This document shows, one piece after another, positions 1 to 8,376 of a stretch of DNA of 37,966 nt (within the stretch, counting starts at the first letter, position 1; each line of letters starts with the position of its first letter). Origin of the DNA: Campylobacter jejuni subsp. jejuni 414 (GTDB taxonomy: Bacteria > Campylobacterota > Campylobacteria > Campylobacterales > Campylobacteraceae); NCBI GenBank assembly GCA_000163995.1, contig CM000855.1, positions 17,664-55,629 on the forward strand, in the 5' to 3' direction. Made by a program: the position numbers and the translations under genes. The notes under the pieces are model-generated. The model searched no databases. It was not told the origin of the DNA and saw only the letters and a list, made by a program, of their open reading frames with translations.

Positions 1-1
1 T

Positions 2-583
2 TTTGAAAATTTAAATAAAACTCAAGTGGTTCAAACCAAAGAGAATAATACTAATTTTAACAATAACACCCATAAAGAAATTTTTATTCAAGAACAAACA
101 CACGGTGAAAATATAGATCAAAATAGCTTAGATGAGTTAAATTCTTTAGTGAAAGATTTAAACAAAGTAATGCAAAATAATACTCGAAATATTACTCCTA
201 AAGAAACCTTGCAACATTTTTCTCAAGATTTAAAAGAGGCTGTAGAACAATATAAAGCACCGATTACAAAGCTTAGTATTACACTAAATCCTAATAATCT
301 TGGTGAAGTAGAAGTAACTTTGATTCAAAGAGGCAATAATCTTCACATTAATTTTAACTCCAATACCAATGCAATGAATTTGTTTATCCAAAATCAAACA
401 GAATTTAAAAATTCTCTTGTGAATATGGGATTTACAGGACTTGAAATGAATTTTAGCGATCAAGGGAAAAGAGAGCAAAATCAAGGAAAAAATCGTAGCA
501 GATATAGTTTCAAAGATGCTTTAGATGGAAAAAATGAAGGTGAAAAAATTAATTTAGAGCTTGTTTTGGCAAAATATTTCTAA
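2..583 (+). CDS. fliK: Flagellar hook-length control protein FliK, C-terminal part (5' end outside window)
   Basis: The frame is open from the first bases with no stop before the GTG at 26, so this is the 3' end of a longer gene and not a short protein. Roughly residues 85-150 of the visible part fit the FliK C-terminal (Flg_hook) domain, with the LNPNNLGEVEV motif followed by an amphipathic stretch. FliK measures hook length and switches export specificity at FlhB. The N-terminal ruler is missing because of the window edge. Its Asn/Gln/Lys-rich linker is usual for the family. It lies just upstream of flgD and flgE, the hook cap and hook-type proteins whose assembly it controls. Confidence 0.85.
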   Translation, partial: FENLNKTQVVQTKENNTNFNNNTHKEIFIQEQTHGENIDQNSLDELNSLVKDLNKVMQNNTRNITPKETLQHFSQDLKEAVEQYKAPITKLSITLNPNNLGEVEVTLIQRGNNLHINFNSNTNAMNLFIQNQTEFKNSLVNMGFTGLEMNFSDQGKREQNQGKNRSRYSFKDALDGKNEGEKINLELVLAKYF

Positions 584-584
584 A

Positions 585-601
585 TTGGAACGCTTTTTGC
601 T
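585..601 (+). promoter_or_regulatory. Sigma-54 (RpoN) promoter of flgD-flgE
   Basis: The sequence TTGGAACGCTTTTTGCT has GG at 587-588 and GC at 599-600, exactly ten bases apart, which is the invariant -24/-12 spacing. It lies immediately after the fliK stop and about 40 bases before the flgD start. In Campylobacter, rod and hook genes are transcribed by sigma-54 with the FlgSR two-component system, so the match and the gene downstream agree. Confidence 0.9.
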
Positions 602-639
602 TTTAATTAAAAAATTTGATATAAAAAAAGGATTTTATC

Positions 640-1500
640 ATGACAACAACAAATTGGAATAATAATCTTAACTGGACAAATACTCAAACAAGTGATAAGA
701 CTACTAAAGCGGATAATTCATCTAATAGCAGTAGTTCAGGTGTAGTTAGCAACCCAAATGCTACTTTAGATAAGGATGCGTTTTTAAAACTTCTTTTGAT
801 AGAGCTTCAGCATCAAGATCCAACAGATCCTATGGATAGTGATAAAATGCTTACTCAAACTTCACAACTTAGTGCGCTTGAAATGCAACAAAATACTAAT
901 ATCACTATGCAAAAAATGGTTGAAACTATGGAAAAACTTTCTAATTCTTTTAGTACAAGCATGAGTACTGCCGCGGTTGGAGCTATAGGAAAAATGGCGA
1001 CAGTAAATGAAAATAAAGTTAAATTAACGGGTGCGGATGAGGTTATTGCGCTTAAAATGTATTTGCCTGAAGATTCAGATAACAAAGGAATTACTCTAGA
1101 GGTTTATGATAAAAATAATAAGTTAGTATTTAGTGAAAAAAGCAATGAAGGAAAAGAAGTATCAAAGGGTTTATTCACATTAGAGTGGCCTGGTAGAAAT
1201 AATGATGGTGTTTATGCAGGCAACGGAGAATATAGCGTTAAGGTGGTTTATAATAATAAAAATGGAGAAAAGATCACTGCAAATTATGGGACTTATCCTA
1301 TAGAGGGTATTAAATTTGTTGATGGAGTTGCTTATGCAAAAATGGGTGGTCAATATGTAAGTTTTGATGATATTGGTGAAATTAGCGACTATAAATTTGG
1401 ATCATCTTCAACTTCTGTTGGAGATAGTTCAAGTGCAGATTCTAGTAGTGGAAATTCTTCTGGATCTACAGAAGAAGGTGATAAAGAAGAAAAGGCATAA
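640..1500 (+). CDS. flgD: Flagellar hook assembly (hook cap) protein FlgD
   Basis: FlgD is the scaffold that caps the growing hook and lets FlgE subunits polymerise. The conserved N-terminal region is at about residues 42-86 (FLKLLLIELQHQDPTDPMDS, then QLSALEMQQN). A FlgD Ig/tudor-like part follows at about 110-245, including WPGRNNDG. The last 35 residues are Ser/Gly-rich low complexity ending in an acidic-basic tail. The start is ATG with AAAGGA eight bases upstream. At 286 residues it is somewhat long for FlgD because of Ser/Asn/Thr-rich termini. The next gene starts three bases after the stop, and a sigma-54 promoter precedes it. Confidence 0.95.
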   Translation: MTTTNWNNNLNWTNTQTSDKTTKADNSSNSSSSGVVSNPNATLDKDAFLKLLLIELQHQDPTDPMDSDKMLTQTSQLSALEMQQNTNITMQKMVETMEKLSNSFSTSMSTAAVGAIGKMATVNENKVKLTGADEVIALKMYLPEDSDNKGITLEVYDKNNKLVFSEKSNEGKEVSKGLFTLEWPGRNNDGVYAGNGEYSVKVVYNNKNGEKITANYGTYPIEGIKFVDGVAYAKMGGQYVSFDDIGEISDYKFGSSSTSVGDSSSADSSSGNSSGSTEEGDKEEKA

Positions 1501-1503
1501 ATT

Positions 1504-3141
1504 ATGATGAATTCATTTTATAACGGGGTTTCTGGAGTTAAAACAAATAGCTTTGGCATTGATATTTATGCAAATAATATTGCTAATGTTAATACAACGG
1601 GTTTTAAGTATTCTGATGCTCAATTTAAAGATATTTTTTATAGCACCGTAACTACTCAATCAACCAATCCTGCTCAAGGTGGATATGGTTCAGGGTCGGC
1701 TTCTTCCAATGTTGTTTTTGAGCAAGGTTCTTTTGTAGCAAGCGATAGTGAATTTGATGTGGCTTTGCAAGGAAAAGGATTTTTTGGAGTTTTAGGGGCT
1801 GATAATAATGCTTATTATACTAGAAATGGAACTTTTAAAAGAGATGCTAATGGGTATTTAGTAGATTCTTATGGAAATTTTGTTTTAGGAACGATGAATC
1901 CTGCTTTTACTGGTATCAATTATAGTGATAGAGTTGCAGGACTTATGGGGGATTATCTTAACACAGGAACTCCTGTAAACAATGGTTTTACAGTAAATTC
2001 AAATGATTCTTTTAGTATAGGTACAACTGCTTCTCAACAGGCTATCAAGGTCCCTGTGAATATGTATTTACCTCCTCAAGTAACTCAAAATGTAAAATGG
2101 AGTGGAAGTTTAAATACTAATACAACAACAGAAGTGGTTAAAGTAAATCTTGATCCTAATAAATTTAATATTACAAAAACTGAAGATGGAAAATATGTAG
2201 TTAATGGAAGTGTGAGTAAAGAAGATGTATTTAGCGCTAAAGCAGGTGATAGGATTATTTTAAATTTCACAGATGATAATGGAGTAAAAACAAGCTTTGA
2301 AGCAACTTTAGATGAAAATTTAAATTTTAAAAGCAATAAACTTGATTTAAAAGGTTTAGATGAAAATAGTATCAAGCTTGATACAGTACAAATTGCAACA
2401 GAGCAACAAAAAGCCAATAAAGATATTTTAGAATCTGATATTTATAATGCAGATGGAAGTAAAAGCACTCTAAGGGTTTTACTTGAAAGAGTTTTGCCAC
2501 AAGAAGGTGATAATATACAATATAAAGCCATTGCTCAAATTTATGATTCCAATGGAAATGCTGTTGGTGATCCAACTGAAGGAAATATGGTTTTTGATAA
2601 AAATGGTGCCTTACTTCAAAATAATATTACAAGCATTGCAAATCCAAATGGTGGAACAATTAATATTGATTTAGGAACGCCTTATGATGCTAGTAAGCCA
2701 GGTTCAGGCTATGGCGGAATTTATATTAAAGAAGGTGTTGAAAAAAACGTAGTTACACAACAAGATGGGGTAGCGGAAGGATTTTTTAAACAATACAATA
2801 TATCTGATGATGGAAGTATTATTGCACAATTTAGCAATGGTAAAAATGCTATAGTTGGAAAGCTTGCTTTGTATAATTTTATTAATGAGCAAGGATTAGC
2901 TGCTATGGGTGATAATATTTTTGCTGCAACAGCAAATAGTGGCAATGCAAGTTTTATTATGAAAAATGGTCAAATTGTTAATACGGCTAAATTTAAAGGT
3001 GGATTTTTAGAGCAATCAAATGTTGATTTAAGCGTAGAGCTTTCAAATCTTATTGTAACCCAAAAAGCCTTTGACGCAAGTTCAAAAAGTATCACAACAA
3101 GTGATCAAATGATACAAAAGGCTATTAATATGAAAAGATAA
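1504..3141 (+). CDS. flgE: Flagellar hook protein FlgE family (called flgE or flgE2 depending on strain)
   Basis: A secreted flagellar axial protein of 545 residues. The N-terminal rod/hook signature is complete (NSFYNGVSGVKTNSFGIDIY, then ANNIANVNTTGFK), and the C-terminal D0 heptad region (SVELSNLIVTQKAFDASSKS, then ITTSDQMIQKAINMKR) is intact. The middle is the variable surface domain. It is cotranscribed with flgD from the sigma-54 promoter. C. jejuni has a second, larger FlgE paralogue elsewhere, and names differ between strains, so which one forms most of the hook cannot be read from this window. The stop codon lies inside a strong hairpin shared with the convergent neighbour. Confidence 0.93.
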   Translation: MMNSFYNGVSGVKTNSFGIDIYANNIANVNTTGFKYSDAQFKDIFYSTVTTQSTNPAQGGYGSGSASSNVVFEQGSFVASDSEFDVALQGKGFFGVLGADNNAYYTRNGTFKRDANGYLVDSYGNFVLGTMNPAFTGINYSDRVAGLMGDYLNTGTPVNNGFTVNSNDSFSIGTTASQQAIKVPVNMYLPPQVTQNVKWSGSLNTNTTTEVVKVNLDPNKFNITKTEDGKYVVNGSVSKEDVFSAKAGDRIILNFTDDNGVKTSFEATLDENLNFKSNKLDLKGLDENSIKLDTVQIATEQQKANKDILESDIYNADGSKSTLRVLLERVLPQEGDNIQYKAIAQIYDSNGNAVGDPTEGNMVFDKNGALLQNNITSIANPNGGTINIDLGTPYDASKPGSGYGGIYIKEGVEKNVVTQQDGVAEGFFKQYNISDDGSIIAQFSNGKNAIVGKLALYNFINEQGLAAMGDNIFAATANSGNASFIMKNGQIVNTAKFKGGFLEQSNVDLSVELSNLIVTQKAFDASSKSITTSDQMIQKAINMKR

Positions 3142-3160
3142 TTCTTAGGAATTATCTTTT
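3133..3160. terminator. Bidirectional terminator overlapping both convergent stop codons
   Basis: Two perfect 12-base arms (AAAAGATAATTC and GAATTATCTTTT) flank a TTAG loop. The left arm has A4 and the right arm T4, so it reads as an intrinsic terminator on both strands. The flgE stop (3139-3141) lies in the left arm, and the stop of the convergent gene (3145-3147) lies in the loop. Confidence 0.85.
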
Positions 3161-5021
3161 TCTAGTTTTTCAAAAAGAGCTTTAATTTCTTCAATATCGT
3201 TTTGTTCATAATTATCTGATGTAATAAAATTTACTTGTTGTCCTTTTTCAAGATATAAAACTTTTTCATAATCTTTTAAATTTATATGATGTTTTAGTTC
3301 ATCATTAGTGTTTATTTTTGGATAAAATTTCAAAAAATTATCTTCTCCGATATTTTCAGCTTTTATGTATATTTTTACATTATAAACCATTTCATCTAAA
3401 AAATTTAACTTTGTATCAACTTGATATTTTAATTTTATAAGTTTTTTATACGAGATACTAAGGTCATTGTATTTTTTTATAATATCATGATAAAGATTTG
3501 AAAATTTCATTTCTATAGCACTAGGATTTTGAGTTTTTTGAATTTTGATGATATTGATTTGATTTTTGATTAAATAATCATAATAGTTTTGCATTTTGCT
3601 TATAACATTATCAAGCTTGCTTTTAATTTTAAGACTGAGATTTTTAAGATTTTCACATTCTGCACTTTCTATACTTGAGTGATTGTTGATAGAAACTAAC
3701 GGAGAAACTAAGATATTGTTTTTAAATTTTAAACTATTTGTTATGATTAGATTTTTCTTAGGATATAAGGTATTATCTGTTAATAAATTGCAAATATAAA
3801 TATTCTCCGCTTCTATTTTTCCGCCTATACAGTTTTCAACAAAAACATTTTTGGCTACAACTATTCCATTTTCTAAATTTTTTATATACACAGTATCAGC
3901 TTGTAAAGTTCCTTTATGCGTTGTAATAAAAATATTTTGTGCAAAAATTTCGCTTTTGGCATGAGTTAAACCTTTAATGCTGATATTTTTTCCATAGAGT
4001 TTTGTTGCTCCAACGCTACCATTTACTTTTATATCTGAAGCTTGAACATTTACAATACCTGATTTAATAGCATCATCATTTATGTCAAAATTGGTGATTT
4101 CTAAGTTTATATTTTCATCGGTATTTGTTTTGATTGAACCGGTTGTTTTAAGCCCTACTTGTGATAATTTTAAATCGTTTGTAATCCAATATCCTATATT
4201 ATCTTTATTTAAAAACCCATAATGCGCACTAAAATATTTGATTCTATCTTCTAATTCTTCTGTGTAAATGCTTTCATCTTTTATAACAAAAGGATTATCA
4301 AGAAAATCTATTGGATTTAAAGGAAGTATTTCTCCTCTTAAATTTCGCCCTTCTTTTCCAAGAATTCTATAAATGTATTCAAAAAGCAATTCATTTTTTT
4401 CAACAGGTTTGCAGTAGTTTCCTTGATCATAGCTAATATTTTCGTTAAAATATTCCTCATTAGCATCTCTATAATAAATAATTTCATCGCTTTTATGTTC
4501 AATTTTATCCACCCCTTTAGCAATTTCAAGTTCTAATTCTTTAATAGATGGATTTTTTTGTATAGACAGGATAAAATCATCGATTTTTTTAAATAAATTT
4601 TTATTAAGTCTTAAAATTAAAAATTTTTGCTTGATCATTATTTTATAAATATTTTGCAAAATATCAAATTTTAAACCAGGGTAGTATTTGAAATTTTCTG
4701 TAAAATTGATATTAGCTTTTAGATAGGTTAAGTTGGAATTAGATTGAAGTTTGATTATAAAGGGATAATTTTGTGTTTTTGGATAAATTTCTATAAGAAA
4801 TTTTTGCACTATGGTATTGTAGTTTTTTACAAAAAAATCATCCGAATAAAATAAATCAAGATCCTTTCTTTGGTAAGTTTTTGTTTTTCCGGTTTTGTGC
4901 TAGAGCATAGAAGTTTAAAATCTATAATTCTAAAATCAAGGATTTGTTTTGTGTTTGCTTGTTCATGTCTTAAGCTTTCAAAAGGATTAAAAGTTTCTAC
5001 GGTTTTTACTTGAAAATTCAT
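3145..5021 (-). pseudogene. fapA: FapA/DUF342-type flagellar assembly protein, interrupted by one frameshift
   Basis: The long ORF (3145-4809, 554 codons from a weak GTG without a ribosome site) matches the FapA (DUF342) family. It has an N-terminal alpha/beta part, then a right-handed beta-helix-like region with repeated short strands (for example ISIKGLTHAKSEIFAQNIFI), then a C-terminal coiled coil. The same frame stays open upstream and reads sensibly (DLFYSDDFFVKNY) until a TAG. The proper ATG and N-terminus (MNFQVKTVETFNPFESL) lie in another frame at 5021. The 5021-3145 span is one base short of a multiple of three, so a single-base deletion near 4861-4875 would explain it. FapA is linked to polar flagellar assembly in related bacteria. 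It may be a true pseudogene, a switchable gene or a sequencing error. Confidence 0.8.
4827..5021 (-). CDS. 5' fragment of the frameshifted fapA
   Basis: This 64-codon ORF starts at the ATG just after the G11 tract. It carries the likely native N-terminus (MNFQVKTVETFNPFESLRHE) up to about KPEKQKLTKE. Beyond that the frame runs into non-native residues and stops, while the -1 frame continues into the main FapA ORF. As it stands it would give only a short truncated peptide. It is listed so that the real start of the damaged gene is recorded. Confidence 0.7.
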   Translation of the reverse strand: MNFQVKTVETFNPFESLRHEQANTKQILDFRIIDFKLLCSSTKPEKQKLTKERILIYFIRMIFL

Positions 5022-5025
5022 CTAT

Positions 5026-5036
5026 CCCCCCCCCCC
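5026..5036 (-). repeat. Homopolymeric G11 tract (C11 on the + strand), phase-variation type
   Basis: Eleven consecutive G on the minus strand lie between the hemerythrin stop (5040-5042) and the fapA ATG (5019-5021), four bases before that ATG. Campylobacter G tracts of 8 or more change length at high frequency. Here the tract is intergenic and takes the place of the Shine-Dalgarno region. A frame that would fuse into fapA meets an in-frame TAG directly before the ATG, so an effect would be on ribosome binding or spacing and not on reading frame. Confidence 0.9.
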
Positions 5037-5039
5037 ATA

Positions 5040-5744
5040 TCAAATTTTTTGAGTTGTAAAGTGGTGATTTTCTAGCGTATCTTCAAAAATAGCATTTAGT
5101 TTTTCGAAATTTTGATTTAAATCAAAATGATCCAAATGCACTAGAATTTGTCCACATTTTTCGCACTTTAAGGCATTCTCTTTGCTAATGAGTTCTTGAT
5201 GTATAGTTTGTGGAACTGCGTGGATGTGCAAAGAACAGTTGCAAATATAATTATGAGTTTTTTCAGCGCTTAGATTTTGTTTGATTGATTTTAATTTTAT
5301 GTATTGCTCTAAGGTATAATGAATTTCTTGAAGATGTAGAGCTTTTTTTGTAAAATGAGCTATCCATAAATCTTCATTAACAAAATGGTCTAAAATCCAA
5401 TCTTTAGTTAATATAGAAAGTTCTTGAGATATTTTTATAATATCATTTGAATGCTCTAAAAGTTCTTTGGTTTTTTCTACTAATATTCTATGCGATTTTT
5501 TATGTTCTTCAATCAAAGGAAAATCAATACTTTCCATAAATTTTTCTTCATCTTTAAAATGAATTTTGATGTATTGGAATAGCTTTGTGAGAATTTGTTT
5601 TAAATCATCTTTATATTGTGTATTGTTATCTTGAACTTTTAGAGCTAAATCACCTGCAAGATTGGTAATTTCAAAAATAAGTTCGTGTTGTTTGTCTAAT
5701 TGCATATTTTTAATGCTAAAATCTTTACTCCATTTAATTTCCAT
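5040..5744 (-). CDS. Bacteriohemerythrin with a C-terminal Cys-rich extension
   Basis: Residues 1 to about 140 form a hemerythrin O2/di-iron domain. All seven expected ligands are visible: His20, His62, Glu66, His81, His85, His120 and Asp125, with HxxxE, HxxxH and HxxxxD spacings. Hemerythrins bind O2 or protect iron-sulfur enzymes in microaerophiles. Residues about 165-210 add a CxC (168, 170) and a CxxC (194, 197), a possible metal-binding or zinc-ribbon extension absent from the minimal fold. The start ATG has AAGGAAAAAA upstream. A G11 tract follows the stop. In the C. jejuni reference strain the equivalent gene is, from memory, Cj0045c, noted for a poly-G tract. Confidence 0.9.
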   Translation of the reverse strand: MEIKWSKDFSIKNMQLDKQHELIFEITNLAGDLALKVQDNNTQYKDDLKQILTKLFQYIKIHFKDEEKFMESIDFPLIEEHKKSHRILVEKTKELLEHSNDIIKISQELSILTKDWILDHFVNEDLWIAHFTKKALHLQEIHYTLEQYIKLKSIKQNLSAEKTHNYICNCSLHIHAVPQTIHQELISKENALKCEKCGQILVHLDHFDLNQNFEKLNAIFEDTLENHHFTTQKI

Positions 5745-5763
5745 ATTTTTTTCCTTTACTATA

Positions 5764-5784
5764 TGATAATTATTGTTTATAATC
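5764..5784. promoter_or_regulatory. Weak Fur-box-like imperfect palindrome upstream of the hemerythrin gene
   Basis: GATAATTATTGTTTATAATC (5765-5784) resembles the Fur consensus in its outer bases (GATAAT and ATAATC) and lies 20-40 bases upstream of the hemerythrin start. In DNA this AT-rich, partial matches are common, so this is only a suggestion. Confidence 0.25.
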
Positions 5785-5920
5785 GTATTTTTTGGAAAAT
5801 AAAATATATAGTTTTACAAATAAATTTTAAAAATTTATCTAAAATATAATCAATTTGTTACTTATTTACACATATGTATTTTAGTTTTTTATAACTCAAG
5901 GCTTTTTAAGCATGTTATGA

Positions 5921-5926
5921 TATAAT
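5921..5926 (+). promoter_or_regulatory. -10 box of the SRP RNA gene
   Basis: A perfect TATAAT lies six bases before the predicted 5' end of the SRP RNA. No -35 is evident; Campylobacter sigma-70 promoters usually lack one and have T-rich periodic upstream sequence, as here. Confidence 0.7.
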
Positions 5927-5931
5927 TTTCA

Positions 5932-6039
5932 GGCCTTTTCTTAGACCTGTGCAATGCTATTTTTAAGCACCGCTTCAGGGTGGGAACACAGCAGAGCACT
6001 TGATTTTAGTGTGTGCCGCAGTTATCTGGGGAAAGGTTT
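5932..6039 (+). ncRNA. ffs: Signal recognition particle RNA (4.5S type)
   Basis: Domain IV is recognisable: GCT-TCAGG-GTG-GGAA-CAC-AGCAG-AGC, which folds with a GGAA tetraloop, a GTG/CAC stem and the conserved TCAGG / AGCAG internal loop that binds Ffh, closed by GCT/AGC. The ends pair as a long helix (CCTTTTCTTAGA near 5934 with TCTGGGGAAAGG near 6025-6036, counting G-U pairs). The length of about 105 bases fits bacterial 4.5S RNA. It directs ribosomes making membrane proteins to FtsY/SecYEG. End points are approximate. Confidence 0.9.
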
Positions 6040-6687
6040 TCTTCGTTTAAAATTCTCTATCCATTTTTTATAGGCTATTATTTTTATAAATTAAAAATTT
6101 ATTTAAAAATTATAATTTTAAGATGTATTAAAATATTAGTTAATTAGAATTTAAGCATTATAAATTACATTACCAATATCAAAATAATGGATAGAAGGAA
6201 AATCCCTTTTTGTATATAGAGATGGTAGCTCTTAGCGATATCACCACTTGCTCAAAGCTCTGTGCGTGCTAAAAATTCTTAAAGGAATTGTTTTAAGAGA
6301 TATTCTATAAAACGACTATGAGGTAGTTTAGGCTTACTACTTTGCAAGCTTTAATTAATGCTAATAAGTAGAAATTTAAAAGTAAAAGTTGATGAAATTT
6401 TTAAAATTGAGCACAGATGTAAATTATCAAATTGAAAATTTCAGTAAAATTTATACCAAAGCTGCTTCAAAAACTTCTACGCAACAACTTATTGATGAGA
6501 CTAAAATTTCAGTTAAATCCTTTAGTGGTTGATTTTATAGCATAAGTTATAAATTCTTTATGCTTTTCATGATATTGGGCAAATTATGATGGCTTTAATC
6601 CATAGTTGATAGTGGTATCCGTAGGACTTGTTTGGTGAAAAATTTTAGGATTTTTTAAATAATTTCTAGGAATTAATTTCCTAGAAA
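6040..6687. other. Gene-free, apparently decayed stretch between ffs and mnmA
   Basis: No intact gene is seen. Short open pieces in different frames read like protein, for example WIEGKSLFVYRDGSS near 6189-6233, AISPLAQSSVRAKNS near 6237-6281 and a 46-codon ORF at 6392-6532. They are broken by stops and frame changes. The reference strain has, from memory, a pseudogene (Cj0046, transporter-like) in this neighbourhood, but I cannot assign these fragments to it. Confidence 0.5.
6392..6532 (+). pseudogene. Unassigned 46-codon open fragment
   Basis: An ATG-to-TGA frame encodes a Thr/Lys/Ser-rich segment with readable composition (KIYTKAASKTSTQQLIDETK). There is no good ribosome site, and the surrounding sequence is degenerate. 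I do not recognise the family. It looks like a leftover of a longer gene and not a functional small protein. Confidence 0.3.
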
Positions 6688-6689
6688 TT
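6661..6689. terminator. 12-bp inverted repeat at the mnmA stop
   Basis: AATTTCTAGGAA and TTCCTAGAAATT are perfect arms around a five-base loop. The right arm overlaps the mnmA stop codon (6688-6690, minus strand). The T-run after it on the minus strand is poor, so termination is likely but not certain. Confidence 0.6.
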
Positions 6690-7704
6690 ACTCTATAAAA
6701 CCACTTGCTATTACTTTATCATCATCGTAAAATACTGCCATTTGTCCACTAGCAAGCCCATAAACAGGATCTTTTAAGGTAATTTTTGCACTTTTATCAT
6801 CATGGATTTCTACTTTGCAAGGTGTAGATTTTGAACGATAGCGGATTTTTACTTCACAATCAAGTTCTTTAGCATCTATGAAAAGATTGATATTTTTTAG
6901 GCTAAATTCACTGATTTTAAGTTCTTCTTTGGTGCCTACGATGATTTGATTTTGTTTAGGATTGATTTTTAAAACAAAATGCGGCTCATGTGCTCCACGT
7001 ACTTCAAATCCTCGTCTTTTACCTATGGTATAATGCATATAGCCTTCGTGTTTACCTACTACTTTTCCAGTGTTATCTAGTACTTCACCAGGAATTTTTG
7101 TATCCATAAATTGATCTAAAACTTGCACATAAGTATCTTCAACAAAGCAAATCTCAGAACTTTCCTTTTGAGTGGCAAAAGATTTTAAAATTTCTATAGT
7201 AGAGGCAAATTTCTTTACATCTTCTTTTTTCATTTCACCTAGTGGAAAAATAAGATATTTTAAAGCCTCTTTATCTGCACTAGCTAAAAAATAGCTTTGA
7301 TCTTTGCTTTCATCTAGTGCGGTTTTTATTAAGTTATTTTCAAGTCTTGCATAATGTCCTGTAGCAAGTTTTTCACAACCTAAACTTTTGGCAAATTCTA
7401 AAAGTTTTCCAAGCTTGATAAAACGATTACATAAAGCACAAGGATTTGGCGTTTTACCTTCTTTATAAGTATCAACAAAAGGCATATAAACTTTGTTTTT
7501 AAAATCTTCTTGCAAATCTAAGATATGATAAGGAATTTGCAAAAAATTTGCAACTTTTTCTACTTTTTTGATATTTTCTTCGTGATAATTTGGCTTGCCA
7601 TGAAGTTTCATATAACAACCTATAATTTCATGACCTAAATTTTTAAGTTTATAAGCAGTGACTGTACTATCAACTCCACCGCTCATAGCGACTAGAATTT
7701 TCAT
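6688..7704 (-). CDS. mnmA: tRNA-specific 2-thiouridylase MnmA
   Basis: MnmA thiolates U34 of Lys, Glu and Gln tRNAs using ATP and a persulfide sulfur donor. The N-terminal PP-loop ATPase motif SGGVDS is at residues 8-13. The catalytic cysteines of the family correspond to Cys92 in the NPCALCN segment and Cys186 in [22 protein letters not shown] and YTIGKRRG are also family hallmarks, and a C-terminal beta-barrel domain follows. The length of 338 residues is normal for epsilonproteobacteria. The start ATG overlaps the stop of the upstream LOG-family gene (TAATG), so the two are translationally coupled. Confidence 0.97.
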   Translation of the reverse strand: MKILVAMSGGVDSTVTAYKLKNLGHEIIGCYMKLHGKPNYHEENIKKVEKVANFLQIPYHILDLQEDFKNKVYMPFVDTYKEGKTPNPCALCNRFIKLGKLLEFAKSLGCEKLATGHYARLENNLIKTALDESKDQSYFLASADKEALKYLIFPLGEMKKEDVKKFASTIEILKSFATQKESSEICFVEDTYVQVLDQFMDTKIPGEVLDNTGKVVGKHEGYMHYTIGKRRGFEVRGAHEPHFVLKINPKQNQIIVGTKEELKISEFSLKNINLFIDAKELDCEVKIRYRSKSTPCKVEIHDDKSAKITLKDPVYGLASGQMAVFYDDDKVIASGFIE

Positions 7705-8309
7705 TAAATTTCCTTTAAAATATTAATTATAAAATCCAAGTCGTCAGTGATTTTATACTTTAACTCATCTCCTTTAGAAATCACTTCAAGTTTGAGCAAA
7801 GAATTTCTGACGAACTCATCAAAGCCTCGCCAAAATTCATTCCCAAACAAAATAATAGGAACATCTTTTTTAAATTCTAATTGTTTTAGTGTAAGAATCT
7901 CACACAATTCATCAAGTGTTCCAAAGCCGCCTGGGAAAATCACAAAAGCTAGACTCTTTTCAATAAGAGCCATTTTGCGTATGGCTAAGCTCTCAAAAGT
8001 AATATTATATTCTACAAAATCATTAAGCTTTTGCTCATGAGGTAAAAATATATTAAATCCTACAGAACTTATTGAATTTGTATTATTTTTTTGCGAAAAA
8101 GCACCTTCATTGGCTGCACACATAATGCCACCACCTCCACCACTTATCACACAAAAACCATTTTGAGCACATTTTTGTGCCAAAATTTTAGCTTGCTGAT
8201 AATAAAAATTATCTTCTTTAAGTCTTGCTGAACCAAAAAAAGTAACAGCCTTTTCTAGTTCGGGTATATTTTCAAATTTTTCAACATCTTTTATGATTTT
8301 TGTATCCAT
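7704..8309 (-). CDS. LOG-family (TIGR00730) nucleotide phosphoribohydrolase-like protein
   Basis: The protein has the Rossmann-like LOG fold, formerly mis-named lysine decarboxylase. It carries a GSAR start of the nucleotide-binding strand, the Gly-rich [17 protein letters not shown] segment and the catalytic PGGFGTLDE motif. Characterised members cleave nucleoside 5'-monophosphates to base and ribose 5-phosphate; the physiological substrate here is unknown. An upstream TTG at 8327 keeps the frame open, but the ATG at 8309 has AAAAGG at the right distance and is preferred, giving 201 residues. It is coupled to mnmA by a one-base overlap. Confidence 0.88.
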   Translation of the reverse strand: MDTKIIKDVEKFENIPELEKAVTFFGSARLKEDNFYYQQAKILAQKCAQNGFCVISGGGGGIMCAANEGAFSQKNNTNSISSVGFNIFLPHEQKLNDFVEYNITFESLAIRKMALIEKSLAFVIFPGGFGTLDELCEILTLKQLEFKKDVPIILFGNEFWRGFDEFVRNSLLKLEVISKGDELKYKITDDLDFIINILKEI

Positions 8310-8376
8310 TAAATACCTTTTTGGCAAAACTATAGATTTTCATTATAGCTAATTTTTTTAAATTTATAGAGTAATT

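Noticed and set aside
5026-5040. An ATG formed with the G tract (TATGGG) as a switchable start for fapA
   Set aside because: For each tract length of 10 to 12 the frame either meets TAG or TGA at once or stays out of frame with fapA, so no fusion is possible.
6056-6195. 10-bp inverted repeat TCTATCCATT / AATGGATAGA as ends of a mobile element
   Set aside because: No transposase, no target duplication and short arms in AT-rich DNA; probably chance.
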